NCBI GenBank assembly: GCA_020636575.1
Contig: JACJXP010000005.1
Location: forward strand, 62,001 to 126,000
Source: Chitinophagales bacterium
GTDB taxonomy: Bacteria; Bacteroidota; Bacteroidia; Chitinophagales; Chitinophagaceae
Reading direction: 5' to 3'
DNA length: 64,000 nucleotides
Under the pieces are notes generated by a model. The model worked only from the letters and a program-made list of their open reading frames with translations, did not search any database and was not told the origin of the DNA. A program made the position numbers and the translations under genes. Each line of letters opens with the position of its first letter. Position 1 is the stretch's first letter. Positions 43,977 to 52,527 of this stretch are shown one piece after another.

Positions 43977-45248
43977 ATGGCTTTTAAGCAATTAGAAATT
44001 ATTGAACCTATCCTTAAGGCAATAACCGAAGAAGGATATACGACCCCTACACCTATTCAAGAACAGGCAATCCCATTGGTATTGCAACGTAAAGATCTGC
44101 TGGGCTGCGCCCAGACCGGTACCGGTAAAACAGCAGCATTTGCTATACCCGTTTTGCAGATACTGCATGAACAAAAACCGATGGCTCCCGGTATTAAAGT
44201 ATTGATATTAACTCCCACCAGGGAACTGGCCATACAGATCAATGAAAGCTTTGCCGCTTATGGCAGGCATACAGGGATACGCCATACTGTAATTTTTGGT
44301 GGTGTATCGCAACTGCAGCAAACAAATGCATTAAAAAGAGGGGTGGATGTGCTGATTGCCACTCCCGGTCGATTACTCGATCTGATGAACCAGGGGTTTA
44401 TCAGTCTTCGTTCATTACAGCTTTTTGTGCTGGATGAAGCAGACCGTATGCTCGACATGGGTTTTATACATGATGTAAAAAGGGTGATCACCAAATTACC
44501 ACCCAAACGGCAAACGCTTTTCTTTTCGGCAACCATGCCGCCTGAGATACAGAAACTGGCAAATGCGTTATTGACCGATCCTGCCAAAGTAGAAGTAACA
44601 CCTCCATCCACTACGGTTGAAAAAATACAACAGAGCCTTTACTATGTAAGTAAACAGGAAAAGCCTGGCCTGCTTTTACATTTGTTAAAGGATCCTGCTA
44701 TTTCAACAGCATTGGTATTTACCCGTACGAAACATGGCGCTAATAAAGTGGTGAAGATATTTGACCGGGCTGGGGTAAGTTCAGCTGCCATTCATGGCAA
44801 TAAATCCCAAACGGCAAGACAAAAAGCATTAAGTGATTTCAAAAACGGGAAACTCCGGGTGCTGGTAGCAACTGATATTGCTGCCCGTGGTATTGATATT
44901 GATGAACTGGCACATGTTTTCAATTTTGATCTGCCGGATGTGCCGGAAACCTATGTGCACCGTATCGGCCGTACAGGCAGGGCAGGTAATGCAGGCACTG
45001 CCATTTCATTTTGCTCCGGTGAGGAAAGAACAGAATTGAAAGATATCCAGAAACTGATCGGATTTTCAATACCATTGGTGGAGGAGCATCCTTTTACTGC
45101 TAATGCGGATGTAACTACAGTACAGGCACCTGTGCAACGACCGCCACAACATTCATTTAAGCGGGGACGAAATTTCAGGACGAATAAATCCAGAACTGGT
45201 AATCATAACGGAAGAAAATATAGTTCACAAAGAAGTGGTAGCCGTTAG
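43977..45248 (+). CDS. DEAD-box RNA helicase (RhlE-like)
   Basis: A 423-residue ATP-dependent RNA helicase. Q motif (GYTTPTPIQEQAIP), motif I AQTGTGKTAA, Ia PTRELAIQI, II DEAD, III SAT, V ATDIAARGIDI and VI HRIGRTGRAG are all present. The C-terminal tail (about 365-423) is basic and rich in Arg/Gly/Ser, typical of RhlE proteins that remodel rRNA or mRNA. It has a long leader with a stem-loop. A relic of a lolA 3' end follows its stop by 9 bp. Confidence 0.93.
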   Translation: MAFKQLEIIEPILKAITEEGYTTPTPIQEQAIPLVLQRKDLLGCAQTGTGKTAAFAIPVLQILHEQKPMAPGIKVLILTPTRELAIQINESFAAYGRHTGIRHTVIFGGVSQLQQTNALKRGVDVLIATPGRLLDLMNQGFISLRSLQLFVLDEADRMLDMGFIHDVKRVITKLPPKRQTLFFSATMPPEIQKLANALLTDPAKVEVTPPSTTVEKIQQSLYYVSKQEKPGLLLHLLKDPAISTALVFTRTKHGANKVVKIFDRAGVSSAAIHGNKSQTARQKALSDFKNGKLRVLVATDIAARGIDIDELAHVFNFDLPDVPETYVHRIGRTGRAGNAGTAISFCSGEERTELKDIQKLIGFSIPLVEEHPFTANADVTTVQAPVQRPPQHSFKRGRNFRTNKSRTGNHNGRKYSSQRSGSR

Positions 45249-45257
45249 TTTTTAATT

Positions 45258-45299
45258 AAAAAGAAATATCCGGGAGTAGAGGGGATTGATTTGAGATAA
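45258..45299 (+). pseudogene. Relic of a lolA 3' end
   Basis: These 42 bp encode KKKYPGVEGIDLR-stop and match the end of the lolA gene (43736-43777, KKKYPGVEEIDLR-stop) at 36 of 42 bases. Five of the six changes are silent, and one gives Glu to Gly. The rest of a lolA gene is absent. The pattern fits the tail of a diverged lolA allele left when the segment lolA-helicase arrived or was rearranged. Confidence 0.75.
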
Positions 45300-45325
45300 T
45301 TAAATTAAGTATCCGGATCGGATAT

Positions 45326-46144
45326 CTATTCTTTTGCTTTCAATAGATTGAAGAATTTATTCTTATCATAAGAATATGTGTACTGAGGTTCATCGCTGTG
45401 CCAACTTATATTCACCCATTTTCGATAAACTTTAACATTGCAGTCGCCTCTATTCTCTTCCGGAAATCTGAATGTTTTAATTACTGATCTACCTTTAAGA
45501 ACAAAAACACTGTCATCCTGAAAGAAAAGGTATCTGTCTTGAATCTTTACAGGCAAGCTCGAAGTTGGTTTAAATGGTAACAATTCTTCATCTCTATAGT
45601 ATGAAATACGATCTTCATTATATTTAAGACTAAACCCATCACTTTCCCATAATAAGGAATCAGATGAGAGATAGGGTTTAATATCTGGCAAGGAGTATCT
45701 TTCGACAATACTTAATAATTTCATTCTGGTATTATGTCTGTTTTTAACTTTTGAAGGATCGTAAACAAACGAACTCCAATCTGGTTGAGTGAAATAATAA
45801 ACAAATTCTGCTAATTCTTTAAAATCGAGAAAACCAGAACAGTCAATATTATAACCCTGTTTTGATTGTGTAATGAAAATATAATCCCAAGTTAGTTTCG
45901 GATCATATACATCTATAAAGAACTTCTTATCTTTTAGCTTTCCTGTTTTTATTAAGTCATTGATGAAATTGTTAAGTTGTCTGGATCTTGCTTCGTATAG
46001 TAAAGTGACGGTTTCGTTATAGTCATAATAGTTTTGACAAAGATTGAAATGCAGATGATCGTATTTGAACTCAATTGTTATGCACTCTGTCCCTTTTGCA
46101 GAGGTAAAACTTGTTAACAACAATATGAGTATACACAGTCTCAC
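45326..46144 (-). CDS. Secreted protein of unknown function
   Basis: An unrecognised 272-residue protein. GTG appears to be the start, giving a signal peptide (RLCILILLLTSFTSAKG). The mature part is rich in Tyr, Asp and Lys with segments such as FFIDVYDPKLTWDYIF, SGFLDFKELAEFVYYFTQPDW and SWHSDEPQYTYSYDKNKFF. There is no lipobox or membrane anchor. AT content is somewhat higher than in the neighbours. It is isolated between the lolA relic and kdsA. Confidence 0.6.
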   Translation of the reverse strand: MRLCILILLLTSFTSAKGTECITIEFKYDHLHFNLCQNYYDYNETVTLLYEARSRQLNNFINDLIKTGKLKDKKFFIDVYDPKLTWDYIFITQSKQGYNIDCSGFLDFKELAEFVYYFTQPDWSSFVYDPSKVKNRHNTRMKLLSIVERYSLPDIKPYLSSDSLLWESDGFSLKYNEDRISYYRDEELLPFKPTSSLPVKIQDRYLFFQDDSVFVLKGRSVIKTFRFPEENRGDCNVKVYRKWVNISWHSDEPQYTYSYDKNKFFNLLKAKE

Positions 46145-46183
46145 ACTATTATTTGTAAGATGTTATAATAAATGTTGAAGTTA

Positions 46184-47005
46184 TTATATAGTAGACATTC
46201 TTATCTTAACAAGCTTTGCCAATAATTCCTCCAGCAAATCCAGTTTCAGCATATTGGCCCCATCGCTTTTGGCAGTGGCAGGATTTGGGTGTGTTTCAAT
46301 AAAAAGTCCGTCAGCTCCGGCTGCAATGGCTGCTTTAGCAATGGTTCCTATCATTTCAGGGTTGCCACCCGTTACACCGCTGCTTTGATTGGGTTGCTGC
46401 AAGGAGTGGGTAACATCCATCACCACCGGCACTCCATGCACCTGCATAATAGGAATGTTTCGCATATCCACCACCAGATCATGGTAGCCAAAAGTGGTAC
46501 CTCTTTCCGTCAGCATGATCTTATTATTGCCGGTACTTTTTATTTTCTCCACAGCAAATTGCATGGCTTCACCACTTACAAATTGCCCTTTTTTAATATT
46601 GATGATCCTGCCCGTTTCGCCTGCGGCTACTAACAGGTCAGTTTGCCGGCATAAAAAAGCAGGTATCTGTAATACATCTGCATAGTTTGCAGCAATGGCT
46701 GCTTCTTCAGCCGTATGTATATCGGTTACTACAGGGAGTGAAAAATGGTCCCCCACTTTTTTTAATATCTCCATCGCCACATCATCACCTAACCCGGTGA
46801 ACGATGTATTGCTGGTACGGTTGGCTTTACGATAAGAAGATTTAAAAATATAAGGGATGCGGTATTTTTTGCAGATGGCTGAAACTTTTTCGGCTACTTC
46901 AAATACAAGTTCTTCACTTTCTACCACACAGGGGCCTGCCAGCAGGAAAAAATTGCTTTTTTCATAATCCTGCTTCTTGAATAGTTCTTTCAGAAAATCT
47001 TCCAT
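46184..47005 (-). CDS. kdsA: 3-deoxy-8-phosphooctulonate synthase
   Basis: A 273-residue DAHP-synthase-family aldolase that joins PEP and arabinose 5-phosphate in Kdo synthesis for lipopolysaccharide. Marks are FLLAGPCVVESEE, FKSSYRKANRTS, VTDIHTAEEA, QIPAFLCRQTDLL, TERGTTFGY and DVTHSLQQP. The cysteine in AGPCVV suggests a metal-dependent type. The promoter box TATTTTTGC abuts its ATG. Confidence 0.94.
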   Translation of the reverse strand: MEDFLKELFKKQDYEKSNFFLLAGPCVVESEELVFEVAEKVSAICKKYRIPYIFKSSYRKANRTSNTSFTGLGDDVAMEILKKVGDHFSLPVVTDIHTAEEAAIAANYADVLQIPAFLCRQTDLLVAAGETGRIINIKKGQFVSGEAMQFAVEKIKSTGNNKIMLTERGTTFGYHDLVVDMRNIPIMQVHGVPVVMDVTHSLQQPNQSSGVTGGNPEMIGTIAKAAIAAGADGLFIETHPNPATAKSDGANMLKLDLLEELLAKLVKIRMSTI

Positions 47006-47008
47006 GTG

Positions 47009-47017
47009 GCAAAAATA
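47009..47017 (-). promoter_or_regulatory. kdsA: Bacteroidota -7 box (TATTTTTGC) at the kdsA start
   Basis: Read on the minus strand, it ends 3 nt before the kdsA ATG (47005). It is another case of a -7 box touching a start codon. Confidence 0.45.
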
Positions 47018-47199
47018 GAAGTAATACCGCTTACAATTATACTAAGGCTCAAAAAGTCGTTTTGGGCGGTATTATAGTTTTCTGTTAGTAAAGGATTCTT
47101 CCCGATCCGAAACATATTCAAAATTGATATAAGTTCTCAGTTTTGCATAAACGGGAAAATTGCATTTTGTTTGGCATCTTTGCCCAATCAATCTAACGT

Positions 47200-48141
47200 A
47201 TGCATAAAGATAAGATACTGGTTATCGGCGCTTCGGGACAAATAGGAGTGGAACTGACCCTTGCCTTGCGAAATATTTATGGTAATGCCAATGTGGTGGC
47301 TTCTGATCTGCGGGAGCAGAATCCTTTGCTGGAAGGCACAGGGCCTTATGTTTCTATAGATGTCATGAATAAGGAGATGTTGCATGTGCAGGTGATACGG
47401 CAGGGGATTACACAGATCTATCACCTGGCGGCCATTCTTTCTGCCACCGGTGAAAAAAATCCCGGTCTTGCCTGGAACCTCAATATGCAGGGTTTGCTGA
47501 ATGTGCTGGATATTGCAAAGGAAGAAAACATTGCCAAAGTGTACTGGCCATCATCCATCGCAGTTTTCGGGCCTACCTCTCCCAAACAAAATTGTCCGCA
47601 GCATACCATTATTGAACCCAGCACCGTGTATGGCATCAGCAAATATGCCGGTGAGTTCTGGTGCAATTATTTTCATCAGCGTTTTGGGCTGGATGTAAGA
47701 AGCATCCGTTACCCTGGGTTGATCTCTTATAAATCAGCTCCCGGTGGAGGTACTACGGATTATGCGGTAGAGATATTTCATGAAGCGTTGGAAGAAAAAT
47801 CCTATAACTGCTTTTTGAAAAAAGATACTTATTTGCCGATGATGTATATGCCTGATGCTATCAGGGCCACTATTGAATTGATGGAAGCGCCGGCTGATAA
47901 ACTATCTGTTCGCACATCTTATAATGTTTCAGCGATCAGTTTTTCGCCCGAAGAAATTGCCAATGAGATAAAAAAACATATCCCTGATTTTAAGATCACA
48001 TACGAACCTGATTACAGGCAGCCTATTGCGGAAAGCTGGCCGCAAAGTATTGACGACAGTGTTGCCCGTAAAGACTGGGGCTGGAAAGAAGAGTATAACC
48101 TGCAGGCAATGGTGAAGGATATGTTTGCGAACTTAAAGTGA
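47200..48141 (+). CDS. SDR-type L-threonine 3-dehydrogenase
   Basis: A 313-residue GalE-like extended SDR. NAD motif ILVIGASGQIGVELTLAL, the YGISKYAGE active site (Tyr and Lys), SIRYPGLISYKSAPGGGTTDYA and the substrate segment MMYMPDAIRATIELMEAP match the Flavobacterium/Cupriavidus type TDH. It oxidises threonine to 2-amino-3-ketobutyrate. A CATCTTTGC sequence 17 nt upstream is a near match to a -7 box. Confidence 0.88.
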   Translation: MHKDKILVIGASGQIGVELTLALRNIYGNANVVASDLREQNPLLEGTGPYVSIDVMNKEMLHVQVIRQGITQIYHLAAILSATGEKNPGLAWNLNMQGLLNVLDIAKEENIAKVYWPSSIAVFGPTSPKQNCPQHTIIEPSTVYGISKYAGEFWCNYFHQRFGLDVRSIRYPGLISYKSAPGGGTTDYAVEIFHEALEEKSYNCFLKKDTYLPMMYMPDAIRATIELMEAPADKLSVRTSYNVSAISFSPEEIANEIKKHIPDFKITYEPDYRQPIAESWPQSIDDSVARKDWGWKEEYNLQAMVKDMFANLK

Positions 48142-48143
48142 TC

Positions 48144-48875
48144 TTATAATTCCCTGATCCAGATATTCCGATAACTTACTTTGTTACCATGATTCTGCAA
48201 TACCAATGGTAACTTATCAGCATGCTTCTCATATTTTGCAATGCCAATATATTCGGTACTTCCCCACAGGCTAATGTTGTTCTGTATCAGCACCCCATTT
48301 TGCAAAACTGTAATTCTTGCTGCTGATTTTAAGGTGCCGTCATCATTGAACCTGGGTGCTGTAAAAATAATATCATAGGTCTGCCATTCACCCGGGGGGC
48401 GACATACATTTACCTGCGGCATATGTTGTTTGTAAATACTGCCTGCCTGTCCGTTGCTATAAGTAACATTATTATAATTATCAAGCACCTGTAATTCGTA
48501 ACGGCTCATTAAAAAGATACCGCTGTTTCCCCGTCCCTGTCCGCTTCCGGATACTTCAGCCGGAGTTCTCCATTCAATATGTAACTGGCAATCACCAAAA
48601 CTTTCTTTTGATTTTATATCTCCCGTTCCCGGAACAACGGTTAGAATATTGTTCTCATTTTTCCATTTTACATCACCACCTTCTAAACCCATCCAATGCA
48701 AAAGGTCTTTACCGTTGTATAAAACTATAGCATCTGATGGAGCATCAGAGGATGATTGTCCGGGTGTAACTACCCGTGGAACCGGATCCCAAACTTCGGT
48801 AAGAGCAGGATCGCCTTGTGCAAATAAAGAAATGGCAGTTAATAAGATCAGTGAGGTGAAAATTGATTTTTTCAT
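48144..48875 (-). CDS. Secreted DUF1080 (3-keto-disaccharide hydrolase-like) protein
   Basis: A 243-residue protein starting at ATG 48875 with signal peptide KKSIFTSLILLTAISLFAQ. The concanavalin-like DUF1080 fold is shown by DAIVLYNGKDLLHWMG, FGDCQLHIEWRTPAEVSGSGQGRGNSGIFLMSRYE in parts, and ITVLQNGVLIQNN. Relatives hydrolyse 3-keto-glycosides made by Gfo/Idh/MocA enzymes; two such oxidoreductases are in this window though not adjacent. The long upstream extension overlaps the acylphosphatase gene and is rejected. Confidence 0.85.
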   Translation of the reverse strand: MKKSIFTSLILLTAISLFAQGDPALTEVWDPVPRVVTPGQSSSDAPSDAIVLYNGKDLLHWMGLEGGDVKWKNENNILTVVPGTGDIKSKESFGDCQLHIEWRTPAEVSGSGQGRGNSGIFLMSRYELQVLDNYNNVTYSNGQAGSIYKQHMPQVNVCRPPGEWQTYDIIFTAPRFNDDGTLKSAARITVLQNGVLIQNNISLWGSTEYIGIAKYEKHADKLPLVLQNHGNKVSYRNIWIREL

Positions 48876-48882
48876 AATTAAT

Positions 48883-49158
48883 CTAATATCTGGTAATAAT
48901 AAAGTGGTCAAATTCTTGTAGTGGAAGTTCGTTGATGATAATATCTGTAACAACAGCTTTGGGTGAACCATCTTTGCACCATGCGACCAGTTTTTCTAAT
49001 TGTTCTTTTGTTCCGGTTGCGATGATGCTTACTGTGCCGTTGGGCATATTTTTAACTTCACCCGTAATGTTCAATTGTTTGGCTGTATCCTTTGTATGCT
49101 GGCGATAAAAAACTCCCTGAACTTTTCCTGAAACAATTATAGAAAGGGTTGTTTGCAT
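48883..49158 (-). CDS. acyP: Acylphosphatase
   Basis: A 91-residue protein with the acylphosphatase signature SGKVQGVFYRQHT (catalytic Arg) and the asparagine in GEVKNMPNGTVSIIATG. It hydrolyses acyl phosphates. It begins 1 bp after the stop of the GAF-domain gene on the same strand and ends 8 bp before the DUF1080 start, so the three genes form a likely operon. Confidence 0.92.
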   Translation of the reverse strand: MQTTLSIIVSGKVQGVFYRQHTKDTAKQLNITGEVKNMPNGTVSIIATGTKEQLEKLVAWCKDGSPKAVVTDIIINELPLQEFDHFIITRY

Positions 49159-49159
49159 T

Positions 49160-49633
49160 TCAGATCTGGATCAGATCAACGATCTCTTCTAAATAACGTT
49201 GGTCAATAATATCAAAATGGTCGGGTTCGCTGCTATCAACATCCAGCAGTCCCAGCACTTCTCCGTTCCTGATAATAGGTACAACTATTTCAGACCTGGA
49301 TAAACTGCTGCAGGCAATATGACCCGGAAACAGTTCTACATCCGGTACAATAATGGTCTCCGCTTTTTCCCAGGTTGTACCGCATACACCTTTCCCTTTT
49401 TTGATACGGGTGCAGGCAATGGGTCCCTGGAAGGGCCCAAGAACCAATTCATCACTCTTGACAAGATAAAAACCTACCCATAGCCATTCGAATTGTTCTT
49501 TTAGTGCAGCGGTGATGTTGGCGAGATTGGCAACAAGATCAGGTTCACCTTCCAGTAATGCCTTGATCTGCGGGATCAGTGTGGCATATTGTTCCGCTTT
49601 GGTGCCATCCGCAATTTTCAGATCTTCTGCCAT
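49160..49633 (-). CDS. msrC: Free methionine-(R)-sulfoxide reductase (GAF domain)
   Basis: A single GAF-domain protein of 157 residues from ATG 49633. WLWVGFYLVKSDELVLGPFQGP, IKKGKGVCGTTWEK and GHIACSSLSRSEIVVPI contain the catalytic cysteines of fRMsr. It repairs oxidised free methionine. A TATCTTTG box lies 4 nt before the ATG. Confidence 0.9.
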   Translation of the reverse strand: MAEDLKIADGTKAEQYATLIPQIKALLEGEPDLVANLANITAALKEQFEWLWVGFYLVKSDELVLGPFQGPIACTRIKKGKGVCGTTWEKAETIIVPDVELFPGHIACSSLSRSEIVVPIIRNGEVLGLLDVDSSEPDHFDIIDQRYLEEIVDLIQI

Positions 49634-49637
49634 AGAA

Positions 49638-49645
49638 CAAAGATA
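49638..49645 (-). promoter_or_regulatory. msrC: Bacteroidota -7 box (TATCTTTG) at the msrC start
   Basis: Read on the minus strand the box ends 4 nt before the ATG at 49633. Confidence 0.45.
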
Positions 49646-49716
49646 AAAAGATAAGGTGGCGGACAATGATACAATCGAGGGTATATTTTTATTAATTTTC
49701 AGAAAATATCCACGCC

Positions 49717-52524
49717 ATGCGGAAACTGATCATATTTTCTATTTCATTACTGCTTTTTTCTTCATCATGGGGGCAGGAATTTGGAGGCAATCCGCCATCC
49801 TTGAAATGGAAACAGATCAGTTCAGATACTGCCAGGATCATTTTTCCTGCCGGGCTTGACAGCCAGGCGAACCGGGTAGCTTCTATTGTACATTACCTGG
49901 CACAGCAACAACCCGTATCATTAGGAAATAAGTTAAAGAAGATAAATATTGTATTACAGAATCAAACCATCATTCCCAATGGTTATGTGCAGTTAGGCCC
50001 TTACCGGAGTGAGTTTTATATGAATCCTGCCATGAACAATTTTGACCAGGGTAGTGTATCATGGGGCGATCAACTGGCTTTGCATGAATACAGGCATGTG
50101 CAGCAGTTCAATAACTTCAATAATGGCCTCAGCCGTTTGATGCATACTCTGTTTGGGGAAGATGGCTATGCACTTGCCATCAATGCTTCTATCCCGGATT
50201 GGTTTTATGAAGGCGATGCAGTATACCAGGAAACAGTACTTACCAAACAGGGTAGGGGACGACTACCTTTATTTCTGAATGAGTATCCTTCTTTGTGGCA
50301 GGCTGGAAAAAAATATTCATGGATGAAGTTGCGTAATGGATCATTGAAGGATTATGTGCCTAACCATTATAATCTTGGCTATTTACTGGTAAATTATGGG
50401 AGAGAAAAATATGGTACTGATTTCTGGACCAAGGTAACACAGGATGCCAGTGCTTTTAAAGGTTTGTTCTATCCGTTTCAAAAAGCAGTAACAAAATATT
50501 CAGGGAAGGACTTTAATACATTCCGTAACGATGCATTTGATTTTTATAAGAAGCAAACCGAACGGGTTTCTTTAACAAGAGAAGATTACCTGGAACCGGT
50601 AACGAAGACTTATGTAACAAATTATTTGTTCCCTTATGAGATCGGTAAAGATTCGCTGGTATATATGAAAACCAGTTACAGGCACAGGCCTGCATTCTAT
50701 ATCAGGGATACAGAAGGGGAGCATCGTTTAAAAGTAAGGGACATATCTATTGATGAACAATTCTCTTATAGAAATGGAAAGATCGTTTATGCTGCTTATG
50801 AAACTGATCCCCGTTGGGGCTGGCGTAATTACAGTGTGATCAAAGTGCTGGATGTTAAAACAAAACAGGAAAAGAAATTGACAACCCGGTCAAAATATTT
50901 TACACCTGATATTTCTGCCGATGGTTCTAAAATAGCAGCAGTACAGGTAAGTACATCTGGAAAAACTGAGATACATATATTGGATGCTGCAAATGGTACT
51001 GTGATCAAAAGCATTCAATCACCCGATATCAATCTTTTTACAGATCCCAGGTTTTGGGGAAATGAAAAACTGATCTCACCTGCCCGATTGCCAAACGGTG
51101 AAATGACCCTTACCGAAATTGATATTGCTTCCGGGGATATTAAACAATTATTACCACCATCTTTTAATGTGGTCGGTTATCCTTCTGTTACTGACAGCAT
51201 GGTCTACTTTACGGCTTCTTATAATGGTAATGATGATGTTTTTGGCTTACGTTTTCAGGATGGGAAACTGTTTCGGTTAACAGAAGGTCCTCTCGGTAAT
51301 TATTTTGTCAATGCAGGATCAAACAAATTTACATGGTCTTCTTTTACAGCAGATGGCTATCAATTGGTGCAAAAGAGTACAGATAAAGTGTTGATGAATC
51401 CTGTCAATGAAAATAGTATCAGATCATTGGTCAGCCCAAATCTGAGCAAAGGTGATCCTTTGGGAATGTTGCCGGGGCAGTATGTTCCGGATAGAAACTT
51501 TGCAGTTAAGAATTATAAAAAAGGAACCGGTCTGATAAATTTTCATAGCTGGCGGCCTTATTATGAGGATCCGATCTTTACTTTCTCAATTTATGGAGAG
51601 AATGTGCTCAATACATTACAAACCGAAGTTTATTATCTCTATAACCAGAGTGACAAGACAAATGCTGCTGGTTTTACTACTACTTATTCGGCCCTTTTTC
51701 CCTGGTTGACCGGGGGAATGGAATATACATTTGACAGGCAGAGTCAATCAGGCAGGCAGTGGAGCCAGCTTGATTCAAGGATCGGTTTGGTTATTCCGTT
51801 GAGTTATGTCAGTGGCAAAACATACAAGAATTTTACGCTGAGTAATTATTATGTGTTGCGTAATGAGTTTAATAAAGGGCCTTATAAGGATACCTTAGGT
51901 AATACTTTCTTCAGTTATCTGTCCCATTCCATTTCATGGACTGAACAGGTACAGCGGGCAGTTCAGCATATTTATCCCCGGTTTGCTTATTCGCTTACAG
52001 CTGCTCACCGATACCCGGTTAACCTGTACAAGGGTTACCAGTTTTATAGCGCTGCATCTTTATACCTGCCGGGATTTCATTCTACACATAATATTGTTTT
52101 TTCTGCTGCATTCCAGCAGAGAGATACAACCCGGTTACTTTTTGGTAACAGGTTTGCCAATGCAAGGGGGTATGCTGATTATTACGGCACCAATGCAGGA
52201 TCAAGACAATGGCGGTTATCTGTGAACTATCACCTGCCACTTTTTTACCCGGATTGGGGTTTTGGCAATATTCTTTATTTGCAAAGGGTTAGGGCAAATC
52301 TCTTTTACGATTATCAGAGATTGTTTTCCAACAACAAAAGATTCACCCTGGACCTACGGAGTGCAGGTGTAGAATTATATGTTGATACCAAATGGTGGAA
52401 TCAGTATCCGCTTACTTTTGGGATCAGGATAAGCCAGCTACTGGATGATGATCCGCTGGCGGCCTTTGCAAAAGGAGGAACCAAGATCGAGTTTATATTG
52501 CCGGTAAGTATAATACCGAGATAG
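49717..52524 (+). CDS. Outer-membrane protein: gluzincin-like peptidase, beta-propeller and barrel
   Basis: A 935-residue protein with a signal peptide (about 1-19, ending SSWGQ). The N-terminal part resembles a peptidase-MA-type gluzincin: LALHEYRHVQQ has HExxH (His123-His127) and PDWFYEGDAVYQE supplies the third ligand (Glu165). Residues about 300-560 carry TolB-like propeller blades (YFTPDISADGSKIAAVQVS, GYPSVTDSMVYFTASYNGNDDVFG). The last 330 residues are rich in alternating aromatic strands ending KIEFILPVSIIPR, like an outer-membrane barrel. It may be a surface peptidase; the substrate is unknown. Confidence 0.75.
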   Translation: MRKLIIFSISLLLFSSSWGQEFGGNPPSLKWKQISSDTARIIFPAGLDSQANRVASIVHYLAQQQPVSLGNKLKKINIVLQNQTIIPNGYVQLGPYRSEFYMNPAMNNFDQGSVSWGDQLALHEYRHVQQFNNFNNGLSRLMHTLFGEDGYALAINASIPDWFYEGDAVYQETVLTKQGRGRLPLFLNEYPSLWQAGKKYSWMKLRNGSLKDYVPNHYNLGYLLVNYGREKYGTDFWTKVTQDASAFKGLFYPFQKAVTKYSGKDFNTFRNDAFDFYKKQTERVSLTREDYLEPVTKTYVTNYLFPYEIGKDSLVYMKTSYRHRPAFYIRDTEGEHRLKVRDISIDEQFSYRNGKIVYAAYETDPRWGWRNYSVIKVLDVKTKQEKKLTTRSKYFTPDISADGSKIAAVQVSTSGKTEIHILDAANGTVIKSIQSPDINLFTDPRFWGNEKLISPARLPNGEMTLTEIDIASGDIKQLLPPSFNVVGYPSVTDSMVYFTASYNGNDDVFGLRFQDGKLFRLTEGPLGNYFVNAGSNKFTWSSFTADGYQLVQKSTDKVLMNPVNENSIRSLVSPNLSKGDPLGMLPGQYVPDRNFAVKNYKKGTGLINFHSWRPYYEDPIFTFSIYGENVLNTLQTEVYYLYNQSDKTNAAGFTTTYSALFPWLTGGMEYTFDRQSQSGRQWSQLDSRIGLVIPLSYVSGKTYKNFTLSNYYVLRNEFNKGPYKDTLGNTFFSYLSHSISWTEQVQRAVQHIYPRFAYSLTAAHRYPVNLYKGYQFYSAASLYLPGFHSTHNIVFSAAFQQRDTTRLLFGNRFANARGYADYYGTNAGSRQWRLSVNYHLPLFYPDWGFGNILYLQRVRANLFYDYQRLFSNNKRFTLDLRSAGVELYVDTKWWNQYPLTFGIRISQLLDDDPLAAFAKGGTKIEFILPVSIIPR

Positions 52525-52527
52525 AAA

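Noticed and set aside
45258..45299. Attachment site of an integrative element at the lolA 3' end
   Set aside because: Duplication of a gene 3' end recalls integration sites, but no integrase or phage gene lies between the copies, and the copies differ at silent sites.
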